Source: Sclerotiophoma versabilis | Lineage: Eukaryota; Ascomycota; Dothideomycetes; Pleosporales; Didymellaceae | Direction: 5' to 3' | Assembly (NCBI GenBank): GCA_012274445.1 | Contig: JAAROD010000015.1 | Coordinates: 558,001-622,000, forward strand | Length of the DNA: 64,000 nt | In this document: one piece after another, positions 21,996-33,178 of the stretch | How the letters are laid out: every line of letters starts with the position of its first letter | Numbering within the stretch: the stretch's first letter is position 1 | Position numbers and translations under genes: made by a program | Notes under the pieces: model-generated | Seen by the model: the letters and a program-made list of their open reading frames with translations, nothing else | Told to the model about the DNA's origin: nothing | The model's database searches: none

Positions 21996-23565
21996 TGTGT
22001 GGGGTGAGGTGGTGTTGGGGTTGCCAGAAGTGAAGTGCTGCGCGCCTCCTTCACAAACGCGAGGTATCCAAACAGATCCGTTTGCGCCTTCCGATCCACC
22101 TCAAAGACGCCTGATTGTCAACTAGATACAGGCAGCAGCCCTCGCCAACAAGATAGCGCTGGATTCCACATTGATCTCGTCTTCAGTATTGCCTGCAGGC
22201 TTTCTTACTCTCTGTTCGCTATCTCTTCAAGCTGACACTTACCAAATCAGGACATCAGAAACAGAGTTTCTGCTGATCTGATAATTTGCACCGATAAGAG
22301 ATGAAGAATAAGAGGGCAGCGCCATCTTTTCCAGTGGAGGTTGTACACAAGGTGGAGCGTTTGGACTTGGGAGGCGACCACAAGTAGACCTTCGAATTCA
22401 GACACGAAGGAAAAGAAGCACCCAGCTATCGAGACCTAAGGAGAGCACTAGATTACTAGCACAGGCCCAGACATGACTCAACTGAGATGTACATCGAAAG
22501 GGATAAGATGGATGGCTTGTGGTTCCAATATCCAGTCGATGATGGCTACGCATCACGAAGACCTTAGTGGCATTGACGACCACGCGTTCTGCACTATTCG
22601 AGCACCCTCAGGCCCCGGAGTGCTTTCTTGCAAATGATATCTCGGATGTGTAACAGAGTATGTGTGGTCGTTAAAAAAAAGGGTTGAGCCTACTTCGGCG
22701 CTAGCGGCAGCGCCGTGCCGTGGTCCAGTTCATGAACAACTCACACATGACGAATCCTATATTTACATCAAAACCATCGACACATGTTCTAGACAGCTTC
22801 AATGCTGTGTTTGGATTTCAGACCAGCGACCGCATGGTCACGTGTATTGACGTCAATGGTCGGTCAATTGTGTTTTAGTGGAGTTTCAGGACAGTCGCTT
22901 GTCCTACAACACCGCGAGTTCAACGAAAGGTAGGTGGGTACCGAGCTGCATGCAGATGTGATATGACCTGCAGTATCTACATGATAAGAGCTCGTGAGAT
23001 TAGCATCAGTTGTTGAGCTCGTTACTGCAAGGCTTGAGTTTCCCAAAAGAACTGCAATCCACGTTCGTCTTTCGGGCATCCAGATGTCCGCAGGGCTGAG
23101 CGACCGCGCGTCTCGACCCTCCAACAGCCCGCCTGAGACACTCCAAGTACTTCTGACACGACTCCACACATCATATCTTGCCCTGTACCCCAGATGCGCC
23201 AATCTGTATTTCGCCTGGCAGCGAGGATTGATGTGCCTAGCCCCAGATCGACGCCTGCATTCCTCATGTGGCAGCAAGATCCTCAGGATTGATGTGCATC
23301 CGGTTTCAGGCCAACATCACTGCGACGCAGAGCACTGACGATATCGCATTTGGTCTTTGTAGATTACGCGGACTTGGAAGAGGCATAAGGTATAAGATTG
23401 GAGCTGAAGACTTCTCTCTAAATAAGCATATTCTCTGTCTATACTTTAATTATCCTAAGTCATCCCAACTACTATCAAAGTTCATACGTTCTTTCATCGC
23501 TCAACAAGTCATTTCCAGCGCACCTCACCAGACTTCCCGTTCAGATACAGCTTGCTTCTAGAAAG
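21996..23565. other. 1.6-kb gap with promoter of the secreted-peptide gene
   Basis: No gene is supported here. The last 200 bp before 23566 become AT- and pyrimidine-rich (for example TCTCTAAATAAGC near 23413, then TATACTTTAATTATCC), as expected for a promoter and 5' leader of the small secreted protein gene. ORFs at 22864-23277 (-) and 22994-23338 (+) overlap each other and show no protein-like features. Confidence 0.45.
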
Positions 23566-23783
23566 ATGAAGTTCACTACCGTCGTCGCTGCTATTATTTC
23601 CATGGCCACTGTCGCCATTGCGGTTCCCGTCGCCGTACCTGTACCAGCCAAAGGTCCGTCTCTCTTACCAGAACCTCTCAAACTTGCAAAGCTAATTGGT
23701 AACTAGACGTGGAAGTACGCCAGAACCACGGCAAGTGCGTCAAGAGCTCGGGTGGCGGAGTCATGGAGGACGTCAACTGCTAG
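23566..23783 (+). CDS. Small secreted protein, 54 residues, two cysteines
   Basis: This gene is too short for ordinary ORF calling. It has two exons (23566-23653 and 23707-23783) and a 53-nt intron (GTCCGT...AACTAG, with a CTAAT branch-like site). The product starts MKFTTVVAAIISMATVAIA, a textbook signal peptide (basic n-region, hydrophobic core, A-x-A cleavage after residue 19). A Val/Pro-rich propeptide-like stretch (VPVAVPVPA) comes next, and the mature part has Cys40 and Cys54, the latter as the last residue. Small size, a signal peptide and paired cysteines are the usual outline of fungal secreted effectors or antimicrobial peptides, but nothing identifies a target or activity. The stop is at 23781-23783. 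Confidence rests on the signal peptide and the frame-preserving intron. Confidence 0.62.
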
Positions 23784-23891
23784 ACAACCTCGCGAAATTG
23801 GAGGACACGACGAATTCAAATAATATACCCATTAGCGACGTCTGAGACGGCGAATATTACTACAGCTTCTCCTATAACTATGCTTCACTCT

Positions 23892-24647
23892 TCATCGTGT
23901 GTTCACTTGATCTTCGAGCCAATCGGCTACTCGCTCTCTCCTTGCTGCCGCATCTGCTTCCACGTTTCCCAGCCCATCACCCGTCACGAACGAACTCAGC
24001 AGTTTACAGTTCTCTGTACTAGGTCTTGCCTTGGGAAATAACCCCACTGAATATTTTTCCTGCTTTTTGCTCTGTGCCTGCTTCAGTCTCTGTTCCTCAG
24101 CATACAACATCGCGCACAATTTTGCCCCCTTTCTGGGCATGTACCCTCTAGCTTTCTCGTACCTATCCGCGAACTGTGCCGTGCCCTTTCTACTGCTCAC
24201 AATGCTTGCTTGAGTGGACGCTCGAAGGTCATAGAATGATTCTACAGCTTTTCGTGGACGTCTCGGTTTGAATGGCGAAGAGATGGAGGAATTGACAAAT
24301 GGAGCGAGGTGCGTGACGTGAGCGGCTGGGGATGTACGATCCAATTATGCATCATATGCGAACAAGTTGAGCATGCTCAAAAAGCAGTCGTTGAGCTTGG
24401 TCGGTTGGCAGGGTCGGAGATTCTCGAGCTGTTCGACAAGGTCTTCCGCGTCATTTTTGTTTGCTATGTCGATTGAGTGAGCAAGGAGTTCCGTATATAC
24501 GACCAGATACTTGGGATTCCATGTGCTGCGCTAGCCCTGAAGCCCGATATGTGTCGTTCCGTTCTCGTCTGTTTTAATACAAATTACAGGCCTCGTTCCA
24601 AACTCATGAGTTTCTTGCATCTGCTCAAAGATGCCAGTGTCGTCCAT
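23892..24647 (-). pseudogene. Uncharacterised gene interrupted by an in-frame TAA
   Basis: A coding-like frame begins at ATG 24647 (MDDTGIFEQMQETHEFGTRP), is joined by a 57-nt intron (24587-24531) to RSTWNPKYLVVYTELLAHSI and runs on with helical, protein-like sequence to LFAYDA. There a TAA at 24347-24345 interrupts it. The same frame then stays open for 150 codons, through FYDLRASTQASIV and KLCAMLYAEEQRLKQA, to a stop at 23892. Total length without the stop would be about 231 residues. I found no intron that removes the TAA and keeps the frame. Either the gene has a nonsense mutation, or two adjoining small genes share a phase, or the base call is wrong. I do not recognise the family. Confidence 0.42.
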
Positions 24648-26033
24648 TTCGTGACCTCTATCCTACCACTCCCTCTCTCTCCTTTCGGTCCTTCGACATC
24701 TCTCCTCATCAGCACCAACACACTCTTACACCCCCCACCCTTGCCCTCCTTACAGTACCCAAGCTTCCCTATCCTCCGCCACGCTTATCTCTTCCCTGCC
24801 ATTTGCACATCAGCACCCACTCCAACCATCTACTCACACCCGCAAACCCAATCAACTCTTTCGTCATCCACAACACACCCAACATTTTCTGAAACGCAGC
24901 CTGCAACACTACCACCCTCTGCTCTAAGATTGCATTTCCCAAAGCAGCCGTCATCCGCGAAAAGCATCTCTCTAATAACCAAATCCCAACGCCTCTCAGC
25001 ACAGCCCTCCACGCCTTTCACGGGCCCTCCAAACCCACGAACACGCTCTTCAGCACCGCGAATAATTTATACGTTTCCCGCACAACCCGACGCCAGGCTG
25101 AGGTCGAGATGTCAGGCAAGGCACCAGAGCGCACCAGCAAGACAGGCCAAGTCTAGACGTTGTCTATGAATCTGCCTGCTACGTTGGCAGTCAGACGAAC
25201 ATCGCCGCTTCGATAGCCCTATGGTGCGTTGGAAGTAGACAGAGAGACGTTGGGACAGGATTTGGGCCGTAAGACCTAAGCGTCGCTCTTCTCTGCACCC
25301 AGCGCTTCGGGGTCTGCCTCTGTGAACAGTGTTGTTTGCTCGAGCGTGTTGTCGTGGGCCCAGGAAAGGATTGGAATGTTGAAGCAGAAGTGTTGAAGAC
25401 TTTATGGAACGAGTTTGAAGGGTTCTGTAGTGAGGTTCGCTGGGTTGAGGACGTCGCGGTGGCCGAGGAGGATTGAGGCAATTGAGAGGGTGAGTATTGA
25501 TGACATGAATGGGATCATTCGACAGGATCGAGAACGACATAGAAACGACTTACTCACATAGAAGGGGGAAACGTCAGAAGGTGTATAGCAATGCTACATT
25601 GAGACTTGAGACAGGCAAGTCGTCAGTGACTATGTGCGGTGAAGACGTCACAAAAAATCACCCAAACAGGTCGCGAGCATCGAACAAAGACAGCCAACAT
25701 CGAAGCGAAGCAAGTAGGATTCTAGGAAGACTGAAGCCCTGCGTCTATGCCGCTGAGACCACGCCCCAACTCCGGGCAGATATTTTCTTTACGCCAACCG
25801 CTCACCAAAAGCTATCTATCAACAACTACTATAACTCGTCAGGGCAGCTCCGCCAGCAGCAGCAGCCAGCGTAGATCCTGAACACCTAGAAGGCCCCGAG
25901 CTTACATGATGTTTTTCGTTGTATTCAGGGTCATGCAACTCTTCCGTCTCTGCATCTATCTTTGCTTTTGCTCCTTCCTTCAGATAGTGCCCGGCTGTTC
26001 TGACAGTCCAGGTTCCACTCCTGAACGCACATT
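24648..26033. other. 1.4-kb gap with a coding-like fragment
   Basis: Apart from the interrupted frame at 25276-25506, described separately, the region shows pyrimidine-rich sequence on the plus strand around 24640-24900. That would be purine-rich leader for the minus-strand gene. The plus-strand ORF 24477-25169 is Pro/Ser/Thr-rich and most likely antisense noise. Confidence 0.4.
25276..25506 (-). pseudogene. Short coding-like frame with internal TAA
   Basis: From ATG 25506 the minus strand reads MSSILTLSIASILLGHRDVL, a hydrophobic start, then a TEPFKLVP segment. A TAA at 25404-25402 interrupts it. The same frame continues through SLQHFCFNIPILSWAHDN to GAEKSDA and a stop at 25276. The 76 codons have protein-like composition on both sides of the stop. 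I do not recognise it. It may be a decayed gene or a chance frame. Confidence 0.28.
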
Positions 26034-27238
26034 CTAGGTATGCGTTTGGGGAACACCAGCGTGTGCTGGGTCAGCGGGGGCAGGAACATCAGCACCAGTG
26101 GTAGGAACATCAGCGCCAGTGGTAGGAGGAGGCAGTGCAGTGTTGTCAATAGCGTCATCGCTCTTCTTCGCCCACTTGGGCTCCTTGACCCACTGTGAGT
26201 CCTGCCACGGGCCAGCGTCGCTCAGCGCACAGCCACCGGGGCAATCACACGAACCACCGAAGACCTTGGGGAGGTTTTCAGCTGGGACCTGTGCGAGCAG
26301 CTCCGACTTGTATCCGGAGCCCAAGACGTGGATCTTGGCGCTGGTAACGGGGTCGAGGAACTTCTTGACGACGCTGAAGACGCCAGAGAAGCCCCAGGGT
26401 GCGTTGATGACGTACATCTTGCCGAGGCGCTCGGGGTAGTAGTTCTGAGAGATGGCGGAGACGGCCTGCAGGTAGCCGTAGACGGATGTTGCCTTGGCGA
26501 TACCGACACCCTTCAGATCGAGGATAGAGCACGAAGTCTCAAGGAGGTGACCGGTCTTGCGCGAGCAAGCAGGCAGACGAGGGTCGGCCATCTTTTCGTA
26601 TTCGCAGACAAGGTTCTGCACCATGCGCTCCTGACTGGTGATCTTGCCAAGCGCAGTAAGGTCGACGTTTCCGAGCTGCTCGATGTACAATGGGCGGCCG
26701 TCCTACAAAATCGTCTTTAGAATGGTGAACATTGTAGATGTTACAGGCGACCTACCTTGTCGGTCTTGTGGTAGTACTGAGGGTAGTACTTGAACACCTC
26801 TGGCTTCTCCTTGTAGTCGAAAGTGCGGACAAGCTCCTCAACGCCAACGCCAGCGTACGTAGCCCGCCACTTCTCGCTCTCGATGAACCTAGCCGTACGT
26901 CAGTACTCCTCCTCGCCTAGGGTGTCCATATATTCTTACATCTGCTTCGACAGCTCGACATTGAATTTGCGTGCACGGAGGAATCGCAGCTGCAAATAAT
27001 TTAGCCGACGCCCAACATCCCCGCATTCATAGGGCTATTTGCATACCAGTGTCAATGTGTCGAGATTCTTGGTGTAGCCAGCCTGCTCGAGCTGAGTTCG
27101 CAGCTGGAAGACCTGTGCATCTTGCTCAGGCGTTGTGTGGCCAGGGTGCCCGTTCTGCGCAACCGGGGCAACGGTGGGGTAGTCGTAGTGGTCGTACTTG
27201 GGGTCGAGCTTGAGCTCGTGGGTGGGTGCGGCAGCCAT
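26034..27238 (-). CDS. SEC14: Sec14 phosphatidylinositol/phosphatidylcholine transfer protein
   Basis: This cytosolic lipid-transfer protein exchanges phosphatidylinositol and phosphatidylcholine and keeps Golgi secretion supplied with phosphoinositide. Four exons (27238-27047, 26989-26941, 26889-26756, 26702-26034) sum to 1044 nt and 347 residues. The CRAL-TRIO N domain holds TLLRFLRARKFNVELSKQM, split by the first intron, and DGRPLYIEQLG opens the lipid-binding CRAL-TRIO domain. That domain continues with CSILDLKGVGIAKATSVYGY, YPERLGKMYVINAPWGF and LPKVFGGSCDCPGGC, all diagnostic. Beyond the domain a Thr/Pro/Ala-rich tail of about 60 residues contains a 21-nt tandem duplication encoding two TTGADVP units. 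The start is the ATG at 27238 (MAAAPTHELKLDP). The assignment is secure. Confidence 0.95.
26082..26123 (-). repeat. 21-nt tandem duplication in SEC14 tail
   Basis: Two copies of a 21-nt unit with one mismatch lie inside the SEC14 coding sequence and encode the repeated TTGADVP heptapeptide in the disordered C-terminus. Confidence 0.9.
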
Positions 27239-28073
27239 GGTGAGTGTGACTGCGGTGAGGTATATTCGAGAGGGTTATGAGAAAAGCCCAAGCAATAGGA
27301 GTCGCAGCGTACGAGTCGGTGTGGAGTTGAGCACGTTGATGTTATGACGAGGTTTAGTCCCTACACGTGCTAGCGGCATTGGACCCTCAACACTGAATCA
27401 CAGATCATCCGTACTCGGTCACTTGGCATCTATCAACAGCCCAAACACTGTTGACGGGGACGGCAGTCTGACCAATGTCTTGCACTTTCATCTCACTTGT
27501 TGCGGAAACGTCATATGAACAGTGAAGCTGTTGTTGACCCACCCTTCCAGGGACTGGCCTTTTAGGAAGCTACATAGATGATACATTGCAAGAAAAAGAG
27601 AGAAGATGTTATAACACTGACTGCCGCCTCGCTGCAATCCCCGCAGCCGAGTCAGTCAGGTCATCCACCCTGTACAGTGAGGAGCATAGAGCTGAAGTCC
27701 CAACAAAGAATGAATAGACCAGTTGATGCGAGGTCGCAGAACAACAGACATGATGTGAGATTCGTGTACTAACCCGCCCTGCAGTTCCCCATCCACCAAT
27801 GCAGATGAAAGGAGCGCACTCCTGTCTACCAAGTCGAACCCTCACACCGCCGACCAACTGCACTGAACTCAAATAAACAACCCTGAACTTCCATCACAGA
27901 CCCATGAAGATTTGACAGCGAGAAGAGCAACCCGAACACCGAGCAAACCGACGCCTGAAAACAAACATACAACTTCCGCACTCGCGCCTGTTGACAAGCT
28001 CCTCAACCATGGAGAACCACAATAGAGAAGGCACATCAGATGCATGCGAGGGTGGAAGGATTTGCAACCTGGC
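27239..28073. other. SEC14 promoter and CCR4 3' flank
   Basis: These 835 bp separate two genes on the same strand. The left part should be the SEC14 promoter and leader, the right part the CCR4 3' UTR. No coding-like sequence is seen. Confidence 0.5.
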
Positions 28074-30410
28074 TCAGTTTCTGCGATCCCGGTTTGAGCT
28101 TGGCCCGAAGTCGACTTCAGATACCTTCTTTGCCTGTTTCTGGTCTTTGACGATGTATTGTGCGTACAGAGCAATGTGATCACTAGGGAAGTGGTAGTTC
28201 GGGAATCCAGGTACTCGTTGCAGGTAGTTCTTGTCGATGTCGCCGAGCAGTCCCACCACCTGCAGCGTGTTTGTCGAGTACCAGATATAGTCCAGGACAC
28301 CAACGAACGACGGGGTGTAATTGGTGAATGATAGCTCTCCGATCGAGGAGTAACTAGATTTGAGGCTGAAGGGATGAGAGATACCGTCCCTCGTGAAGTT
28401 ACCGTACTTTCGACTGCCCAGGTCATCGTGGACATTGGACATACTACCCGTAGTGATGAGGTCGTAAATACCAGATGTGGGCAGGGAGTTGAAATCACCG
28501 CACAGGATGAGCGGAATCTGTGTACCATCCGAGTACTCCTTAGATGGTCCTGGCTCTTGCGTAGGGTCTGGTTCCTTACCGTCCTCGGTGTCGCCATTTG
28601 CGAAGCGGTATACGACCTTGTCTTTGCAGGCAGGGAACTTCGCCCACCGGTTGGCAAAATTCTTGATGCCTTCCAGCAAGATAGCGACTTGCACGAGCTT
28701 GACGTCAGTGAATGCTGGGTTCCAGAAGACGTGGACATTTCCAACAATGAACCTCGAGCCAGTGGCGCGGTTTTCGAGGAAAGCAACAACTGCAATGTCG
28801 TCACGAGGCATGACACGGTTGAAGATGTCGTGCTCTCCCTTCATATCCGGTCGGTTGATGGCAGTGTTGGCAAAGTCGATAAGCTGCTTGTCCAACAAGA
28901 TGAACCTGAATATGTTAGCTTTCGCAGTATAGTAGGAAGTACGCAAAACTCACTTGCTGTTCTTGTAGAAGATAGCACAACCATCGACGAGCTTAGCCTC
29001 TCTATCTGCCATCGTTCGCGCTCGAGACTTGGGCCAGAACACTCCCTTGTAGTCGTTGTGGGCCAAACCTTCGCGGAAGTACTCATTGAAACTGTCCTGA
29101 TCAATCTCCTGCAGACACACTATGTCGGCATTGCGTTCTCGCAGTTCTCCCAAGATTGTCTCTCTACGGTTCTCCCACGAAAGTGCTGCACTAGGCGTGT
29201 AGCCATACTGAGCTTGCGTGCAGTATTTATCGCAGAGTATATTGTAACTCAACGCCGTGACAGTCTCTTGATCTGTATCCTGGATCTCGTCGAGCACAAT
29301 CCAGTCTCGCTCATTCGGCGCTTCTGGACCCTGCGAATTCTCTCGGAAGTGCTTGATAAGCTCTGTTGTCCCTTGCTCCATGATTATTTGCTTCAAATCG
29401 TCCGGTAACGGGTTGCCTTCTATGCCGAGCATTTCCAACTGGAACAAAGAGCCAAGCTCATAGGGTAGGTTGTCAAGATGATTGTCGAAAAGAAGGAGCT
29501 GCTTCAGGTTCACGAGCATGCCAATCTCTGGAGGCAGATACTGGAGATTGTTGAGGGACAGATCTAGATGCGTAAGGCTTCGCAATTGGCCGATGCTCTG
29601 AGGTATGTAGGAAAGCTTGTTGCAGTTGATGTAGAGTTTCGTGAGGAATGTATAGTTGAACAACGCGGGCGTGATCACTTTCAGGTTCTGGCCGCCGAAG
29701 TCCAAGATGGTCCAGATGTGATCACTCTTTCCATCTGCTGCTCCTCCAACAGCAGGCCTGTTACGCTCTTCCTTATCCGGCTCTTTCGACAAGCCGTTGC
29801 CCGTTCCTGCGACAACACTCTTGCTCACACTGGGGTGGATTCTGGCGTGGGAGTGTGACTGTGTCATCTCCCGTGCCGTTTGTGCAAGTCGCAGTTGCTC
29901 TGCCCAGTGCTCGTTTGGCGGCTTGCTCAATCCGCTGTGAACACTGTTCGGTGTGCCGTTCTGCATATGAGCCTGGCCGAAGTGAGGCTGCGCGTTGGAC
30001 ATGTTGCCGCTCGAAAGGTTGTGCTGGTGGTTGTACTGTCCGCCATGGGCACCGCCAGTATGGTCTTGGTGTTGCTGGTGGTGCTGTCCGTGGTGCTGAT
30101 GATTTTGGGTGTGGGGGAAGGACTTGCCGGCCAAGTTCATCTGCATTGCGTAGTTCTGGTGCGTGTTGCGCCCGTTCATCATGACGTGTTGGGCCTGGTG
30201 ACCATGTTGCTGGTTGAACATGCCGAACTGTTGGGGGGACTGCTGGCGTCCGGGCGATCGCGAAGGAGAGGGGGTGTCGGGGTTACTGAAGGGAATGCGG
30301 GCGGTGGTGGAGGGTGACCGCACGCGGCTGGGGAGGTTTCGAATGTTTGTCGCGTGTTGCGGATAGAATGTTTGGCCGGCTCCCCTTTGGTAGACCGAAT
30401 ACTCGGCCAT
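28074..30410 (-). CDS. CCR4: CCR4 poly(A)-specific deadenylase (CCR4-NOT catalytic subunit)
   Basis: The Mg-dependent 3'-5' exonuclease of the CCR4-NOT complex, which shortens mRNA poly(A) tails. Two exons (30410-28954 and 28905-28074, 48-nt intron) give 762 residues. The N-terminal 200 residues are rich in Gln, His, Asn and Pro (for example NHQHHGQHHQQHQ), low complexity typical of fungal Ccr4. Leucine-rich repeats follow (LTHLDLSLNNLQYLPPEIG and neighbours), the platform that binds Caf1/Pop2. The C-terminal half is the endonuclease/exonuclease/phosphatase fold with the metal-binding Glu in IVCLQEID, the LCGDFNSLP motif, and SDH in NYHFPSDHIALYAQY. All catalytic motifs are intact. Order, length and motifs leave no real alternative. 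Confidence 0.96.
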
Positions 30411-31846
30411 CTAAGGGAATCGCGGCGTGGTGGAGAGGAGGTCCTGGGGGTCGCAGCGCAGACTGGCGGGACAGGCGCCGGGGAAGGGTGTTCAGGTGGG
30501 TGGAGGGGCTCGTTTGCGTTGCTTTCTTCGTTGTAACATGAGCGCCCTTATGAATCCTCGTCATAGGCTTTCACTGCTCAACCCTGCACGCGTGCACCAT
30601 GTAGTGTTTGCTGCTGCGGCTTGCGGCGCCGTGGACTGAAGCGGGGACGCGGTAGGGAGTGCGTTTGGCGCTGGTGGAGGTGGGTCGCGGGCGGGCGCAG
30701 ACGTGAATACAGCTAACAGCCCAGGGAGTTATTGAATACTGAAGCTCCTGGCCTCAGCAGAGTCAGCGACTGATGTGAGTAGGACAGCGATAGGCCGGGG
30801 ATGGATCTACGCAGAAGCGGGTAGAAGGCGCGCACATACAGCGTTGGGGCGAGTCAAAGGGCGCGCAGGCTCTGCAGGCAGTCTCAATTGTGCCAGACGG
30901 TCTGAAAGCAGGGTCCAACTGCAGTGCTGGGGAAGAATAGAGAGTGAAGATGATGCTATGGAGGGCCGACGTGAAGCCCGCACTTGCATCAATGCGCAGG
31001 CCAAGCTGGAGCTTGACGTGTCACGTGTCCATGTTGGGTTGAGTCGACCTGGATGTGAAACCACGTCCTTCAGCTAGGCCCGAACTCTAAACGTTGTGTG
31101 ACCTTGTATCGTGCGAGACAGACGAGAATTGGCCAGATGCTCGCCGCAGCTGTTATGAGAGGTTTTTTGCATGTCGACTATCAATGCAATCGACTATGTG
31201 TATGTTGAGATACAAGGTGCAGTAGGCACAGGGCACGCAGCACGCAGCACGCAGCACGCAGGTACAGGTACGCACTCACACGCGGTACATTCCGCGCATC
31301 GATGAGCGCCACCTCTGTTCCTGATTGTCGTCTCCATGTCCAAGGCGGCACTGGGGGAGCGATGCGGCCGTCGTCTGATTGGAGATGCTCGTACTGGCCG
31401 TCGGCAGAGCGACCGAAATTGGGGCTCGACACGACTCCCCGCGCTTCAAGCCAGATGTGCCGGCCTGGGATCTGAGGTCGTCAGCACTATACTAACGTTG
31501 GCCTCCAGCCGTCATTCTTCGCTGCTGCGCGCTGTGTCTGCGCTCGGCTCACTTGGGCCCATAACACGTGCTTATCATACAACCAGGGACCAATATCGAG
31601 CCACACGCTAGCAGCACAAGTGGGTCAGGGAGACGATGAATTCAGAATGGCTGCTGGTCCGCACCTCCTGGGGTACTTCTGCGTCTGAAATGTGTCGTTC
31701 TGACCAAGGACCAGTATCGCTACCACGTCCCTCAACCACCGCGCCCTAAAACTGCCGGAGCGGAGGTCAAGCAATGCACTCCAGATCCCACAGACCCTCT
31801 TGCTAGAACAACATCCAGCTCCTCGACCGCGACGTCCAAGTCAGCC
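30411..31846. promoter_or_regulatory. Divergent promoter, CCR4 / methyltransferase
   Basis: This 1.4-kb region between divergent starts is GC-rich near CCR4. It contains a 7-nt satellite at 31234-31261. ORFs within it do not look coding. Confidence 0.45.
31234..31261 (+). repeat. 7-nt tandem repeat (CACGCAG)4
   Basis: Four perfect copies of CACGCAG lie in the promoter gap. The unit contains CACG but not a full CACGTG E-box. Confidence 0.95.
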
Positions 31847-33025
31847 ATGGATGCGACGCGGGGCTCTGTTTCGAGCGCCTCTACGCAGGCCACCCGGGAC
31901 GAGTCTGCGGAGCCCTTTGTTCTGCGCCATGGCCGGCGGTACTTGAGAGGTGTCCAGTATTACCCTCTGCCCTGCGATCTGCCTGAACTTCAGCGCCAGA
32001 ACCTGCACACCCTCCTCGCGACCTCGGTGCTGGGCGGAGCACTTGGCTCTACGCCCTCGCCGCAGAACCCACCAAAGAAGGTGCTCGAGCTCGCGTGCGG
32101 CAGCGGATACTGGACAGCAGTGTGCCACGAGTACCTCACAAGTCTGGGCTACGAAGATGTCTCATACACAGGGCTGGACATTGTGCCGTTAGCAGGCGAC
32201 CTACAGCGTCAAGGAATCGACTGGAGATTTGTGCGCCACGACCTGCGCAAGCCTCCCCTTCCCTTCGACGACGATGAATTCGACATTGTAGTAATGAAAG
32301 ACATGTCCCTGGTTGTGCCCCTCGGTGCCCTCTCCCAGCGCATCCTCGACGAGGCAACACGCGTCTTGAAGTCTGGTGGCACCCTCGAAGTCTGGGAAAC
32401 AGACCATATCATCCGCTCCATCCTGCCGCACCCGCCCCCAGTCCCTGGCAAATCCGCCCGAGAACGCGCAACCGCAGAGTCAACAGGGACCTTCCTGATA
32501 TCGCCCATCACGCCCTTCACCGAAGTGCAAAACAAATACCTGCAGGACTCGAATCTCTGGATCCAAGAAGCCCTCGACAGGAGGAAACTGAGCCCCACCC
32601 CTTGCGCAAGGATATCGCAGATGCTCCTCCAAGAACCCGAAACCCTGCATTCGGTCGGCGACCGTCGCATCGCAATTCCCCTCGGCGAACTGCGCTGGGA
32701 GCGCGAACTCGCAACGTCCGCCTCAGACCCGCCAAAACCCAGGCGCCGCGAGTCCGAGTCTCAGCGCCCCAACCCCAAGAAAACAAGCGTCGCGCTCGAC
32801 GCGGGGACACTGACAGACGAGCAGGCTGCCCTACGATATACGGCGCTGCTCGTTGTTGTGCAGATGATCGAGAGTCTGGAGCCACTGCTGAAGGAGGTCA
32901 GTGGGAAGAACCAGGAGGAGTGGCAGCGGTGGTGGGCGGGGCTGATGGGGAATCTGCTGGAACAGAAGGGCGCGAGTAGTGGGGAGTGTCTTGAGGTTGG
33001 GGTTTGGTGGTGTAAGAAGGTGTGA
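31847..33025 (+). CDS. SAM-dependent class I methyltransferase
   Basis: A single-exon gene of 392 residues with a Rossmann-fold methyltransferase domain. Motif I is VLELACGSGYWTAV, the glycine-rich SAM loop, at about residues 78-91. An acidic residue after beta-2 is seen in YTGLDIVPLA, and the post-I/motif II region holds FDDDEFDIVVMKDMSLVVP, followed by LKSGGTLEVWETDH (motif III). The C-terminal 200 residues contain a Pro/Arg-rich, disordered insert (KPRRRESESQRP) and a helical end. The N-terminal RYLRGVQYYPLPCDLPE segment is shared by fungal methyltransferases of the UMTA/LaeA-like type in which a short basic motif precedes the SAM domain. The substrate cannot be read from sequence. Confidence 0.85.
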   Translation: MDATRGSVSSASTQATRDESAEPFVLRHGRRYLRGVQYYPLPCDLPELQRQNLHTLLATSVLGGALGSTPSPQNPPKKVLELACGSGYWTAVCHEYLTSLGYEDVSYTGLDIVPLAGDLQRQGIDWRFVRHDLRKPPLPFDDDEFDIVVMKDMSLVVPLGALSQRILDEATRVLKSGGTLEVWETDHIIRSILPHPPPVPGKSARERATAESTGTFLISPITPFTEVQNKYLQDSNLWIQEALDRRKLSPTPCARISQMLLQEPETLHSVGDRRIAIPLGELRWERELATSASDPPKPRRRESESQRPNPKKTSVALDAGTLTDEQAALRYTALLVVVQMIESLEPLLKEVSGKNQEEWQRWWAGLMGNLLEQKGASSGECLEVGVWWCKKV

Positions 33026-33178
33026 GAAGGAGCAAGAAGGCTGTCCATCTTGCCCATGTTGACGTGGAGGAGCGAACATACCACCGGTCTTGTTGAGTTT
33101 TAAGTTCTGTGATATCCCGGTCTGATGACCATGCTTTGCATGTCTGTATCTGCTTCTCCTTCGTCTAGAGCAATTATT

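Noticed and set aside
24477..25169. Plus-strand ORF of 230 codons
   Set aside because: Its Pro/Ser/Thr-rich content follows the pyrimidine-rich strand opposite a minus-strand gene start; it shows no motif and overlaps the better-supported minus-strand frame.
27869..28816. 315-codon minus-strand ORF overlapping the CCR4 3' half
   Set aside because: It is another frame of the CCR4 exon, Ser/Thr/Arg-rich, with no domain; the CCR4 frame carries the nuclease motifs.
28374..29408. 344-codon plus-strand ORF opposite CCR4
   Set aside because: It is a shadow of the CCR4 coding sequence, whose catalytic motifs are all on the minus strand.
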